19,083 nt of DNA from contig LSSL01002374.1 of assembly GCA_001953115.1 (NCBI GenBank), positions 1-19,083 on the forward strand, written 5' to 3'. The notes beneath the pieces were generated by a model. That model saw only the letters and a program-made list of their open reading frames with translations. It had not been told where the DNA came from and made no database searches. This DNA comes from Smittium mucronatum. Lineage: Eukaryota; Kickxellomycota; Harpellomycetes; Harpellales; Legeriomycetaceae. Position numbers and translations under genes: made by a program. This document shows positions 1-12,439 of the stretch, one piece after another; position 1 is the stretch's first letter, and each line of letters begins with the position of its first letter.

Positions 1-950
1 AATATTGAAAATCCCTAAGTGATGAAACACAAAGATTCGATGAGGGTAATACTTATAACTTTGTTTAATTGTGCTGATGAAGTTTTAAACCTTTTAAATT
101 GTTATTTCTAAAACCAACCTTAATATTAACTGTTCTTCCAATAGACCTCAAAGTTTAATAAAATAAAAACATCAGATGCATTGAAGAGTTAATTTTGGAA
201 TGTGAAGTTTTGGTTGGTTTGTTTTTTTAACTCAAAACATAAAATATAAGCAAGCAAACCATAAATCAAGGGCGTATTTTTGTTTGTTTATTTTCCATAT
301 ATATAAAACACATTTTGGGTGACTTAAGTACTCTTTTGCTGAAGCCACATACCTTCAAATACATATATTACCAAATTAGTAGAGAATATTAGTCCATGGT
401 TATTTTGGGGTCTTATACGGCTGAAATTGACTGTTTTTAAATAAATTATGCAAGATTTTGATCAAATATGCACAACTTAAAGGATGAAATCAATATCCTA
501 AAAATTGATTTATAGCTTCAACTTTTAATACCTTTGTACTTATGAGAAGGAAATTTTTTAGTTTTGATTAAGGTATATTTCGATATATAAATTAAATAAA
601 GAGGACACTGGTATCAAAATGAAATTATATTTACTTAATTTTAACAAAAGCTCACTCAAATGGTTTTAGGTACATAATCTTTATGATGTATTATTTTATC
701 AAATTTTCATTTAAAGTAAATCTTAAAATAATTATTAAAGACTGGATATAAATTATACTTATTTAGTAAGTGAAGAGTTTTTTGCTACTGATTTTGGTCT
801 CCCACGATTATTTTTCATTCCCAAAAATGCGAAATTAATGGGACTCAATCTTACATCTCTTTTAATATAATTGTACACGTGGTTGAATTTCATATTTTTA
901 AAAAAACTAATACAGGAACATAAAAACATCCAATTATCTATACCTAAAGA
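1..950. other. A/T-rich sequence, no gene seen
   Basis: I see no open frame, RNA gene or repeat that I can support here. It may contain the flank or terminal repeat of the MULE copy that follows, but I could not find a matching inverted copy on the far side of that element. Confidence 0.6.
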
Positions 951-988
951 TTCCTTAATGAGAGAAATCCTGTTTCAAAAATCGAGTG

Positions 989-2426
989 TTATTTTAAGAT
1001 TTGGTTCGAGCTACATTTCTCTTTCATTAAAAATTTAGCAAGGAATTTTTCAGTTAATTGGCTATCAGAAATAGCCATATTTTTTTCTCGATTATGAAAG
1101 ACAAACTCGTAAAAAAACAATGCAATATCATTTTCTATGAAGGACATTCTATCGTGTGCTGGTTTTCCGAAGTCGTATTTTTTGATGGAATCCACGTCGT
1201 CCGAAATTGAAAAACGCGGAGGAATAAATTTTAGTAATTTGGATTTTTTTCAATTAAGATAAATACTCTTAGTAGTAAGTTTTAACCTTTATAATGAGTT
1301 TTAGTGCTGGGAACTAGAGGATAAACACCCTAATACCACTCAGAATTTTCAATATGATTTTCTTCAAATTTACTAATGGATAAATTAATTAAATTGAAAT
1401 TTTCACACTTTTTTTTCAATAATAAAAAAAGTCTTTTGAAGGTTTCCTAGCTATTTTAATGCTATATTTACCTAATATATCCTAGAAAAAAATTCCGAAA
1501 AGTTTCTGGGCATGATTTAGCTAATTTCTGTATATTCCTATACACATATGCCCAAAAAATTATTCTTTTGCAACCAGATCTAAATATCTCGACAACTCTT
1601 GATATCAGCGGTGCTGAATCTGCAATAAATTATTTAGTATTAAATGCAAACCTTGTAATTCTGCCACTTTTTTTATTTCTTTTAACGCCCACAATCAGCT
1701 TGATGTGTTCTTGTTTTTTGAAATCTTTATTCAGATGAATATGAAATTTCCGTTCAAATTTGTAACTCCTACTACTATACTGGGATACTCCAAGCCTATT
1801 AGCCTATACTCAGAATTCATATGGACATTCTCTGAATTACCTTCGATTTCTATTCGAGCTTTTGAAGTCATAAATACTCTCATTTCATCTAAAAATGTAA
1901 ATAAATAATGAAATATAGAAATAAAAAATTAATTTTAATATATAGAAGTAATGAATCTAGGTTTTAACCAATTAGAAATGGTTTCCCAAAATCTAATTTT
2001 GTATTTTAATAGTTTTTTTTTAATGATTTTTTTGTTAAATGGTTTCCTCAGGCATTTTTTTTCCCTTTCATTCGACAGAATACTGTAAATTCTCTTGGAA
2101 TAAAATTTTAAACCGTCATTTTTTAACTTATCTTGAACTTCTAACCGTATTTTTGTGCCTTTTTCATAGATATTACATACTAAAACTTTCTCATATAATT
2201 GTAACCCAGCTATAAATCAACTCTCTGAATTTTTGTTAGCTAAATATATCTTTTTTAAGCAATTCTTGTGCACATATAATCGGTCAAGAGAGCTTCAAGG
2301 ATCCTTATATTTATTCCTACAGAAGAAAATCATATGCATATACCCTTTTAAAATCATTCTTGTACGGATCACCTATGTTCTAACTTTATCATAATCTTTC
2401 AGCACGGGAATTTCTTCAACTTCTTT
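989..2426 (-). pseudogene. Decayed MULE (Mutator-like) transposase
   Basis: Remnant of a Mutator-superfamily transposase, the nuclear DDE enzyme that cuts and pastes MULE transposons. One frame runs from 2426 down to 1731 with about five internal stops in 232 codons, where roughly twenty are expected by chance. It then shifts to a second frame, 1740 to 1231. Conserved MULE blocks occur in order. The first is NSEYRLIGLEYPSIVVGVTN near 1812-1752, matching the D-TY-L...YP-lvvG-tD block. Next is FIADSAPL near 1629-1606, the second Asp block. It is followed by RIIFWAYVYRNIQKLAKS near 1564-1510, which corresponds to the R-mCwaHv-RN block. Last comes NSEWY*GVYPLVPST near 1340-1295, the WYeGv...PSTNN block. 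The first Asp reads as Asn, the Cys and His of CwaH read as Phe and Tyr, and the likely Glu after PST reads as Lys, so it is catalytically dead. The section 989-1195, in a third frame, is probably its C-terminus. The N-terminal part (1938-2426) is Lys-rich and I see no clear zinc finger. No target duplication or terminal repeats found. Confidence 0.75.
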
Positions 2427-2980
2427 CTAATTCATTTTCGTTTTTCTGGGTCATTTGGAAGACACTAAATTTTTTTAATATAAATAAAGAAATGTATATT
2501 TACTTTCGTGCATTATTTGAAAAAATTAATATTTTGGTTTTTATAACAATTATTTTTTTCTAAAGGAAGATAAAAAAAAAAGATCAATAGATCAATAGTG
2601 ACCGATTTGTATATAAATACTTATTTTTATGATGATACTATTGAGGGAAAAATTGTATTTAATTGATAAATTTTGTATGAAAATGACTAAAATTGTATAT
2701 TATTGATTAATTTTTTATGTAGAGTTTTTTAACCACATTTAATCATTCCTATTTTGCATAAATTTTTATTTTAACCAGTAAAAACCAAAAAAAAAAAATT
2801 ACGATTTTTAAACGAAAAAATTAGGTCCTCACATTTGGTCAGATCACTTATATATTTAACAATAAGAAATAATTATTTTAAATCATATATATACCTTCAT
2901 TAAATCCATAATACTAAAGCACCATAAATTTAATATATATAATATTTGAAAGATTGGAGGTTGGTTTTTATCATATGATA

Positions 2981-3034
2981 GGTATAGCAGCAGCTTTCCC
3001 TGGGCATGCTGCAGGTATGCTGGCAAAGGAATCC
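2981..3034. other. GC-rich patch with a 24-codon ATG frame
   Basis: This 54-bp patch has 30 G or C (about 56%), far above its surroundings, which are mostly below 25%. It lies in a plus-strand frame with ATG at 2975 and TAA at 3047, encoding 24 residues including GIAAAFPGHAAGMLAK, unlike the Lys/Asn/Ile-rich peptides seen elsewhere in the window. It is rich in GCAGC and GCATGC words, including a GCATGC palindrome. It could be a recent insertion, a fragment of a conserved gene or a structured RNA piece. I do not recognise it. Confidence 0.35.
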
Positions 3035-3515
3035 ATTAGTTTAGAGTAAAAGTATTCTATAACAAATGAAATTATTTTACTATTGCTTATTTTATATTTT
3101 TTACTGATGTTCCCTCCCAATAAAATTATTGCCTAAAAGAAGCAAAAATGTTAATAATTTAATTTTTTTTATTTTAAAAGCATTGATTAACCCATATAAG
3201 ATATAAACTAAAATGTGGAAATAAAGTTTACAAATCTTGATAGGCAATATTTGATTTTAATTTACATAACCTACAAAAAATAATTTAATAGTAACCATAA
3301 TATTTTTTTTATTACTTATCGTATTCATAATATTTATACATATTTTGCTATTTTGAACAGTGAAGAGCATATTTTTTATTTTTTTTGATAAAAAAATACA
3401 TTTCATTATTTCCTTCATAACGCAATTTGTTTTTTAGATTCAAATTATAAAAAAAAGTATTTTATTTTTATATAAAATAGAAACAAGATGAAACTGAATA
3501 AGTTATCAAGGTAGT

Positions 3516-3608
3516 TTAATTGGCCTCTTTTTTAAAAAATTTAAAAATTTCCCGAGAATAGGGAATTCCTTTAGGCCTACCGCGTGTTTTTTTTTGTTTA
3601 AAATGATT
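3516..3608 (-). other. Short fragment encoding an AT-hook-like RGRPKG motif
   Basis: A 30-codon minus-strand open segment bounded by stops carries KKTRGRPKGIPYSRE. RGRPKG (3567-3584) matches the core of the AT-hook, a minor-groove DNA-binding motif found in chromatin proteins and near the N-terminus of several transposases. The segment has no start or larger domain, so it is at best a relic of a DNA-binding gene, and could be coincidental. Confidence 0.2.
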
Positions 3609-5164
3609 TTATTTATTAAATTGGGCTTATTATGATGGGAAATCATAGTACAAAAATCTGAACTTTTTTTTTTATTTTAAAAGTCTCGCATGAACAATAT
3701 ATATCATAAAATGATTGAAATTCGCTGCAAATATAAACTACAGGAGCCTCGTTAAAAAAAATTTAAATTCTATTAAAAGTAGGAAATTCGTAATCGAATG
3801 CTCTAATTTTTTCTAAAAAAATTTTATCTTCTGAAAAAGAATCACAATAAAATTTTCACATTCAAAAAACACTTGAAAGTTATAGTTGGAGTGTACTTAA
3901 GTCAAACTTATATAACCAATAAACGGAAGTTTTATATTTGGGATAGCCTTAAACTCCAAAAATATATGGCCAATTATTTCTAAAAACCCTACAATATACC
4001 ACTTTTTATAACAATAGTAATCCTTTTTGATCATAGAATTAAATATTTCTAACTCATTTTTCGTTCTTGGTGAAAATACATTCGCTCACTCGTAAAACTT
4101 TAAATTTTTATTAATATAGCCTTTTTCTGCTTTTATTATATCAATTATATTCTCCCTTTCGTCTTCACACTTGCATATATATATTTCCCTATCAAACATA
4201 AATTTTGATTTAAGTTTCTTTTGAATTAGATACAATCAGGAGGCTTAGTTCAAATAATTTTTTAACTTGAACAAAAATTTATATTAATTAAGATGAGATA
4301 ATAATAATTTATTCAGGTTGAATTTGAATATAATTTTCTGAAATATTCGGATATATATTGTGCAATATTACATGTTACAATTTCTGTTGAAAATAAATAA
4401 TTATTATTTATGAATAAACCATTTAAATCATCAAATATCCATGGATATATTTCATTGTTTACATTTTTCAACTATTTTGATTGAAAGTAGAAAAAAAAAT
4501 CGATTCCGTAGTATCAAACAACCACTATTGGATATACAAAAAATGTAAGTTTGTGATTTAAATCAAAATAAATTTGCTCAAAACTTCTCCCTCTCTTTAC
4601 AGATGATACAGAGTAATGAAATAATCCGAATCCATTTGAGCATCCCATATTTATACAGAGTCGCAGTATGAGTTTTTTATATCCATTATAATATCATTAA
4701 TATTTTCTAGAGTTAAATGCCTTTCCAAAAAAAAAATGAGGATATTTTTAACTTATAATTCTTGCTGTATACAGCCATACCAGTTATTTATATTCCATTA
4801 TTTCCTGCCAATTTTACTATTCTAAACAGCTTTGAAAGATTTTAATCGATGAAAAACCTTATAATTTTTTCTTTTTTTGTCATTTTAATCAAATATTCAA
4901 GTGTAAAATTGAGGCTAAAACAGTTCAGAATGCGAATTTCTGTAAAAATTTATGGTCATATTTTTTGTAAATTTTAGTTTCGACCTTGATGCTACTCCAG
5001 TACTTATATCCATTTTCGAAACAGTAACAAATACCTCTAAATTTTCTTTTAGAATTGATTCTACTGTTTTTATTTTGATAATTTTGTTCTTCGACAACGA
5101 AATTGTCTTCAAATTGAACCCGAAAATTCTCCATTTTGTTATAAATAGAAGTTTTTCTTTTTAA

Positions 5165-8130
5165 AATAATAATAATGTGATAAAGAAGAGTTTAAATATT
5201 ATTTAAAATTTCAATTATTGATCTTGAACGCACATATGGCTGAAAGCTTATCTTATAAATTACGAAATCTCAAAAAAAAACTATTGGATCCTTAATGAAT
5301 ATTTAATCAACACATATGACTAGTATATTCACTAATAAGAATAAAAAAACAATAATTGTGTAAAATTAACTAATTTTACTATCTAATTATTTTCTAATAC
5401 ATAAAAACTGTGAAAAAAAAAAAGAAATGCTTAAATTATTTGCTAAATTTTGAGCTTTTTTGCATAAAACTATGGAGATTTGTGTTTTTTACATAAATTT
5501 TATAGCATATAAAAGTATTTTTATAGATCAAATTGTCATTATAAAAAAACCATTAAATAAAATATTGATTTTAAATCCTAAAAATGAGCTAGTTAAATAT
5601 TTATTATCTATTTTAGTTTTTGTAATATTTAAAAGAGGGTTTCATTAATAATATATTTAAAATATCCAATTTTTATTTTTATTTTTATGTGAGTGTTTTA
5701 CTCTTTCTATTTAATTTATATTAGCAACAATTTAGCTTTTTAAAAGCATATTATTGAAGTTTTGAATCTTAATCCAAAAAAATACTAAAAATAATACAAC
5801 ATTTTTTTATTTTTTATCTAAATTCATGATTATAAGCAATTTGATAATTATCATCAATATCTTTTTTTTTTTTGAGTAAATTTTGATCACTTTTAAATAT
5901 ATATATTTCATCGATAAAACATAATAATATATTTCGAAAATTTAAGTACATAAATCATCAATAGAACCCATGATATCATTAAGATTTTTTATCTTTGGAT
6001 TATAAATAATTGAAGATAAAGAAATTTATACGATATAAACATATACTATTTTTATGGGAGTTTTTATTTTATAAATAGACAGCAGAAAAAAGAAAATTTA
6101 ATTATGGCTATAAATAAGAAATAAGAAAAAAGAAAAAAAAATCATTTATATTATTTAGAAGCCGACAATTTTTTTCAAATTAATTAAACTAATAATTATT
6201 GCTATTGTCATTATTTCGATTAAGAAAAGCCACGTATTTTTTTTTTGAAATGTTAAATATGGTGATATTTTGATTTATCTATAAAAAAATTTTTCTTTGA
6301 ACATTTAAATTTATCGATATAATTATCAAACTTAAAATATATTTTAAATTTTTCAAGTGTTAAATAAAGCACAGTTAAGAATTTTTATATCGGATTTACT
6401 TTTTTTTTGTAGAAAAAGCATGAAATGAACATTTAAATAAAATTTTATTAAAACAAACTATTCAAAATACCCCAAATTTCGATTTTTATTTTAAACCATA
6501 AAAAGAAAGCCGAGGGAAAAAATAAGAAAAAATATTGAAAAATTAGTTTTTACGGATTAATTCGTCTAAAACATTTGATTCTGTTATTTTATGAAAAGCA
6601 GAACTCCAAATTTGCACAAAGTATTGGTTGGAAAATAAATCTATTTATAATTAAAAAAAAATAAGAATTTTTCTTAATAATATCAGATTTCTTTGATTAA
6701 TGGGATTTTCTGATAAAACTTTAATTTTTTTATACAACATTAGATTTTTGAATAAGTATTGTTTATATTTGAGACTTTATATTTTTGCAATAATATCATT
6801 AGATTTTTTGAAATGACAAATATCAATTTTACTGATTATTTTAAAAATATAAACATAATTTTATTTCATTTTTTAAATATAAAGCGTATTTTTCGGTGAT
6901 TTTCAGAAGGCATATATTTTTAGAAGTATTATATTCAGATTTTTAAGACTGTAACGGATAACTGCCTTGAAAAATTCTCATAGGTGTGGATTTTATTTAA
7001 TTAGTAATAATATTTATAAGGGTTGAATTTAACTAATACCACAACTAAATGCAGATAAAATGAAAGATAAAATGATAATTTTTTCCATATCATCGAAAAA
7101 TGGGATGCTTAATTAATTAATCTTGTGATCTGGATGAAAGATTAATATTATTTAAGAAAAATATATTGCTTTATTATACGCTTATTTCAATCCTTAAAAT
7201 ATCAATTTTTTGAAGCTTTTGATTGTGAATTCAAAATTTTTTTGAGATAATCAAAGTGGAGTAATAATTAAATTCTTAAATGGATGTATATTTAATTGAA
7301 AAAAGTTTTTTTTAATAAAATGATATAGTTTCATCCAATAACAGAAAGCAAATTATTCAGAATATATAAATTTTACATGTTAAATTTTTTTATTTTTGTA
7401 ATTTTTTACACCCGAGTAAAATGATACATTTATTTTATTTTATATATATTATGCCAAAAATATGAAAATGTCATCAATTAATTTTCAATAAAAAAAATTA
7501 GCCAAAAGAAATAATAAGTTTTTTTTTGAAAATAATCAATAAATTTTAGATTTTCATCAGAGATCTAACACTTTATTTAATCCTATTGTGAGCAGTTTTA
7601 TGAAAATATATTCAATTTTTTATACCAGAAAAATTAAATATATTTTTTCATTTAATTGTAAAATTATACAATAAATATTTATTATTTTTAATAAGCATTT
7701 ACTAAAAGTTTAAAAGTAAATCCATTAATTAATATTATTTAAAAAAAGAATTTTATTTTTTGATATTATTTTTATATATTAAATTTAATTAGTAAAAAAA
7801 TACCAAGAAAAAAATCAACTGATTTCTTCCAACCCAATATTTTCTCCTCATCATTGATTTTTATGCATAGGATGTTGGTGATCATATTACCACACAAAGA
7901 GTAATAGTGCGGGCAACAATATTTGTAGTTAAAAATGGTTTTTTTTGCAAATAATTATTTGGATGTGTGTTTTTCAGCATTCTTTTGAACTCCAGTGGTA
8001 GTAAAAATCAATATCCCCCCAAGGATTATGAAAAATAACCAGAACCTCCTTTAATTTTGAAGATAAGAAAAAGAAGTTGGTAGATAAATTATAAAATTTT
8101 ATTTCACATCCGAATCCCATCTTAGAGATT
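5165..8130. other. Extreme A/T-rich desert
   Basis: The most A+T-rich part of the window; sampled lines fall near 15-20% G+C. Short homopolymer runs and TATATA tracts dominate. The only open frame of note (5472-5648 plus, ATG start, 58 codons) is very low in complexity and its length is expected by chance. I see no gene, RNA or defined repeat. Confidence 0.6.
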
Positions 8131-8136
8131 CTAATA

Positions 8137-8340
8137 TCAGATTCTATTTTGGATCTGGTACTTGTGAGTTGAAGAAAAGAAATTCTTACAAGCATCTCCC
8201 ATCTTCAAGAGCTGATTTGGATAATTTGAGCGATTTCTAAAAAGTCCATTACGTATTTTGAAAATTTCACAAATTCTTTCTTAGTGTTCAGGAAACACTA
8301 TTTCCAAGTCTTGAAGTTCCTGGTACGAAATATTACTAAT
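8137..8340 (-). pseudogene. Stop-poor segment, unrecognised protein remnant
   Basis: This is a single frame of 68 codons with one internal stop (8281-8283), where about six would be expected. It includes ISYQELQDLEIVFPEH before the stop and NYPNQLLKMGDACKNFFSST after it. The mixed polar and aromatic composition with Gln, Pro, Cys and His looks like a former protein rather than random A/T-rich translation. It is the downstream (C-terminal) end of the 8.1-13.3 kb tract. No family recognised. Confidence 0.3.
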
Positions 8341-8531
8341 TATTCATTTAATTAACTATTTAATCTTCATTTATTCTTTTTTCTCAGATTTTGAAGTACT
8401 TTAATTTATCTTCCGGGTTATTAATTTGCATCTATTTGTCCATCTTTGTATAAAAGAGACCAAAGTACACAATTGGGACTTCATTAGATTTTTGATCAAT
8501 TTTTAGTCCACATTTTAGGAATGTATTACTT

Positions 8532-8696
8532 TTAGAACTCCCGCTCTCTAGCTAATGTATTATTAGTTCTGACCTCGTTCAGAAATAGCTCCTCATAGAG
8601 TCTAGTAAGTACTCTTATTTTCAAACCACTAATTATCAGTCTTGGTGAGATATATATTATGCGCTGCAGCAAGATATTCACTGTTGAGTGTTTTTC
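8532..8696 (-). pseudogene. Open segment, unrecognised protein remnant
   Basis: An uninterrupted minus-strand segment of about 54 codons, including GLKIRVLTRLYEELFLNEVR and then NNTLAREREF before a TAA. An alternative frame over the upstream part contains NSEYLAAAHNIYLTKTDN, so the true original frame is uncertain. The charged, helix-like composition is gene-like, but the length alone is not significant. No family recognised. Confidence 0.25.
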
Positions 8697-9156
8697 TTAA
8701 GTTTTCGTCAATTTTTCTGATGGCCGAAAAACTGTTTCATTTTTTTTAAACATCGCTCCAATGTATTTTTATTCCTCGGATTTATTAATTATACTTAAAT
8801 TGGAGGTGAAAAACATGTTTTTTTATTGATTTGATGCTTATAGCTCTAAAATCAAGAGTCCAATCTTATTTAAAGTTCAATAGACCATTTTATGGTCTTT
8901 CAAAATTGCTATTTTCAGCTCTGTACTAATTTTTGCTAAAACTAAATCATATTTTTCAAACAGAAATAATATGTTTATGTTTTATTTATTATTTACATAC
9001 CCCTTTGATGTTTCTTCAAATCATCTTCGATAAAAATATCAGATAAAACCCTAGCCTATGGCACCCTCTTCTGACCCCACAGTTTTTTCCTAATGTATTT
9101 ACTAAATTTTTTCCAACTCTGACGCATATTATAGAATTTTAGTAGATTTTATTAAT

Positions 9157-9420
9157 TATTTACTTAAGATAACAGCAAATTTTCAGAAAACGAATTTTCG
9201 TGAGTGGAAATTGGAGTCGCGCAATGTCACAGTTCTTTGAAGTTTCTACGAAATAAGCTATATTATACAGCGCATTGATTTTTAGCAGGATTACTACTTC
9301 ATATAGTAACATTTCCTGGGATAAAAACTCTTGTCTTGTTTCGAATCCTGCTTTTTCTGCAACTAAAATGTTTTTTTCTCGAAAGTACAACTCGTTTAAT
9401 CTGTATGCGGCTAATTATTT
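9157..9420 (-). pseudogene. Open segment of about 86 codons, unrecognised
   Basis: The longest uninterrupted minus-strand segment of the 8.1-13.3 kb tract. It has no upstream ATG, so it is an internal piece if it was ever coding. It includes LAAYRLNELYFREKNILVAE, then EKAGFETRQEFLSQEMLLYE, and ends near SKNCDIARLQFPLTKIRF. The composition (Glu, Arg, Gln, Cys, Ala) is richer than random translation at this A+T level. About one open run this long is expected by chance in the window, so the support is moderate. No family recognised. Confidence 0.3.
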
Positions 9421-10311
9421 TAAAATTATAACTGATATGGAATAAAGAATGATCATCTGTAGTTGTTCCGATCACTCAAATATCCTTTCTTTGGAACTTT
9501 AACCGATATAATATTGTTTATTTTTTCTGTGATATATGCAGAATTACAGATTTTGTTTTTTAAAAACCCCTTTTTTTCCTGAACATTCTGTGATTTTTTG
9601 TTAGTGAAATAAGAGAATCAATAAATTTCTTTTAAACCCATCTATATTATGTACTTTATTTTATATAGCTTTTTTATCTCCCTTCTATATATACCCAAAT
9701 GATAGGAGCATCAGAATCGTCTTAATAATCAGTGAAATTATGAGCAGAATATTTCTATTTCACCAAGTCACAAATATTCGCTGTTGAATCTTGGGTTAAT
9801 TATTTAAAATTACAAGCACAAATCTTTGATTTAGCGGCTTTTTATCTAGAAAAATATATCATTCTCATCAAATATTAGACTAATCGAAATCGATATTCTG
9901 TAAATAATTGAAAATTTAGCAACTGATATAATTATAGGGGGCTTTTTGCCATATAAATTTCACTCGCACTAATGCTTCCCAGAAATAAACCTCTCTTATA
10001 GATTTTTTTTGATATTGCAGCTTGTTTCTTGAGCTCAAATATTTATATCAATCCCCTGGAGGATCGAGAAATTCTTCTTGCAACTTAATTTGATTTTAAA
10101 CTAGAAATATTTTTTTGATTTTGTGCCGTAAAGTTTCTGATTTTTGCATTCTACTAACCACGAAAATTTTCTTTTATAACAGAAACCCCTTTTTATTTTG
10201 TGTAGGATACTATTCATACTATCTTACATTTATTAAAGAGAAATAAATATATCATCTCTGGAAAATTATTCCTTATTTCACTTAATTTACTTAATTTATC
10301 TTTAGAGCAGC

Positions 10312-10781
10312 TTATTGAAGTTGAAACTGCTCCATGTTACACCCTAAAATAATGGAGAGATTTTCAGAATTTTCTACAAATTTGATAAACTTTTCATATA
10401 ATAATCCGGATGGCATAAATATTCATCCCATATGACCTATCATAAGACCAATTTTTTCTTTGTTGATCTGCGATTCAATTCAATTTTTTAAAGTTGATAC
10501 TTATTGTTTTATTCCAATTCTTATTATCGATATCTCTTTTTTATTTATTTCAATATTCAATACACTTATTATTAACTCAGATTATTTGGTTTTTTTGTCT
10601 TATTGCTTCTGCATAACTCATTTATTTGTTCAGAAGTTAGTTTTTCATGCGAAATTTCAGTATAGATGTGAGCTTTGATACGGAAACTCCAAAAAAAACT
10701 CTCTGATAAAATTTCCTTATATTTTACAGGAGATCCTATTTGAGTGACTATGATTCTCGTTGATATATATAAAACGCTCAC
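10312..10781 (-). pseudogene. Two adjoining stop-poor segments, unrecognised
   Basis: Frame one, 10781 to 10572, is open for 69 codons and contains TQIGSPVKYKEILSESFFWS and HEKLTSEQINELCRSN. Frame two, 10581 to 10312, is 90 codons with three internal stops where about eight are expected; it contains NKEKIGLMIGHMG, then after a stop IFMPSGLLYEKFIKFVENSE and NLSIILGCNMEQFQLQ. The first ends where the second begins, which fits one former reading frame broken by a frameshift near 10575. I looked for a reverse-transcriptase YxDD box upstream and did not find one. Function unknown. Confidence 0.3.
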
Positions 10782-10800
10782 ATTTTTAAATTACAGCGAA

Positions 10801-10810
10801 CCCCCCCCCC
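10801..10810 (+). repeat. Run of ten C
   Basis: Ten consecutive C, the only long G/C homopolymer in a window where A and T runs are common. It may be a slippage-prone site or an assembly or sequencing artefact. Confidence 0.9.
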
Positions 10811-12439
10811 TCATTGACCTCATATAATATTTTTTTTCACATTTACATATTTTCACCTCATAACTCTACATCTGGATGATTTTTCGGAGATCACCGTTTG
10901 CTAAATGTATATTAGGGTCGATTTATATTCTTACAGAAAACGACCTTAGCATATATTCGACTCCTTTGATTCCTTACATGTTATAAGACATAAATTACAA
11001 CTTTGAGTATTAAAAAATCGATTTTATTTGTCTATTCTTTCATTCTGACGCTTATGCAATCGAAAATTACCTATTACCCTAAAATTAAGCTCCAATCCCC
11101 CTAAAATTTAGATTCTTTTGCTTGAGAAATGGTGATTTTTTATCTAAAATAACCTCATATATCCGTTATTTACTATTTAGCTCTACTTTTTTGATTTGAA
11201 GATGTTCTTTCAGGGTCTTGGTGTACATATTAATTATTTTTCTAACAATAGATATGCTCAGCTCTGAGATTTTCCAAATGATTTGGTTTCTGACTTGACT
11301 ACTACTTAATTTTATCTTGCTATTTTTACAACCAATACTAATAAATAATTAGGTTTCTTAATAACTGCAGAGCTACTCATATTTGAGCCCCGATCAGGTT
11401 GCTTTCTTTGATGGCTCTTACAGTTAAGACAAAATATTTACTAAAGATCTTATAGCCCTAAATTATTTATTAATTTAGCAGTTTTTTAATCCTTTTACAA
11501 TTATTTCTGATATTATATTTCTATCTTGCCATTAAAGTCTTTTTAGGAGCTCATTCTTGCGCTTAATATCAATCGACGGATTGAAGAAACGATTCAGATA
11601 TACAAGATTCAGTTCTTTCACAAAAAGCCTCTATTTTCTTCACAAATTTTACGATAAAACCTATTCCCGAAGCATTTTCAGTAGCTTATTCAATATTAAC
11701 TATGTAAATTTATTAATTTGCTTTGTTAAAAAAAATTCCTATATTTTTCATATTTTAAGGTCGTTGAAGTGCCTTAGATTTTATTATTTCAACTCTTAAG
11801 CTGACAATTCTGATGATAATTTTCTAATATGGCCCTATTTCAGAGACAATTTTCTTTTTTTGGTTTTTAAAATGTATTTCTGAGACTATCGATACTTTTT
11901 TTAATATTTTAAAATTGCTAAGTTTAGATGTTTTTGATATTTCAGATCCCTTCATTGTTATTTTCCTTTATTTTGATGCCACTTTCTTGGTTTTGTAGAA
12001 TTTTTTTTCGATTTTTTTGTTATTAGAGCCATTTTTGTTTGATACCAAGGGATATTTTTAATTTTTTTCTGTTAAAATTGCTTAATTTATTAAATTCCTT
12101 CCTATTCTCATTTTTTCTAATAATTTCATTTTAGCTCGCTTATTGTATTTTCTTGAATATAACTTTCTTTATATTGCTGGTATATTTTTGATATATCCGA
12201 GTTAAAGTGATGTTGTTTAACAGCTTATTTTTCCATTTAGTGAGCTTTTTCATCTTTAAGACGCGTTTTTTCCTGATTTTTTTTTTTTGAAAATAAGTTT
12301 AGCAGTTAAAATTCACACCCTTATAGCTATAATTTGTACCATCTTCAGTTTCAGTTGATTCGCTTGTCTCTGAGTCTTCATATATACCTTTTATTCTTAG
12401 AAGTTATTATACTGTAAATTCCAAGTTATTAACTTGATA

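Larger units (their letters stand above)
2430..4914. other. A/T-rich stretch without a recognisable gene
   Basis: Long runs of A and T and no supported gene. Two small items are listed separately: a GC-rich patch (2981-3034) and a fragment encoding an AT-hook-like motif (3516-3608). A minus-strand run of about 50 open codons at 4274-4470 looks protein-like, but that length is expected by chance at this composition. Confidence 0.55.

Noticed and set aside
1705..1908. 67-codon plus-strand frame
   Set aside because: Antisense to the MULE transposase core, which has clear family motifs on the minus strand.
4915..5164. Overlapping open frames on both strands, including an ATG-started 69-codon minus frame at 4925-5134
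   Set aside because: Several frames are open at once, which points to a local shortage of stop words rather than selection for one protein; no motif was recognised. A faint resemblance to a FLYWCH-type finger was not convincing.
5472..5648. ATG-started 58-codon plus-strand frame
   Set aside because: Low complexity (Ile, Lys, Phe, Leu) and of a length expected by chance in the most A/T-rich part of the window.
9336..9352. GTTTCGAATCC word resembling a tRNA T-loop
   Set aside because: No matching acceptor, D-loop or anticodon stem could be folded around it.
10460..10678. 72-codon plus-strand frame
   Set aside because: Ile/Phe/Ser-rich and antisense to the better-composed minus-strand segments.
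11557..11799. 80-codon plus-strand frame
   Set aside because: No family motif. Its Phe/Tyr/Ser/Leu content is typical of the complement of a purine-rich strand, and a run this long is near chance expectation.
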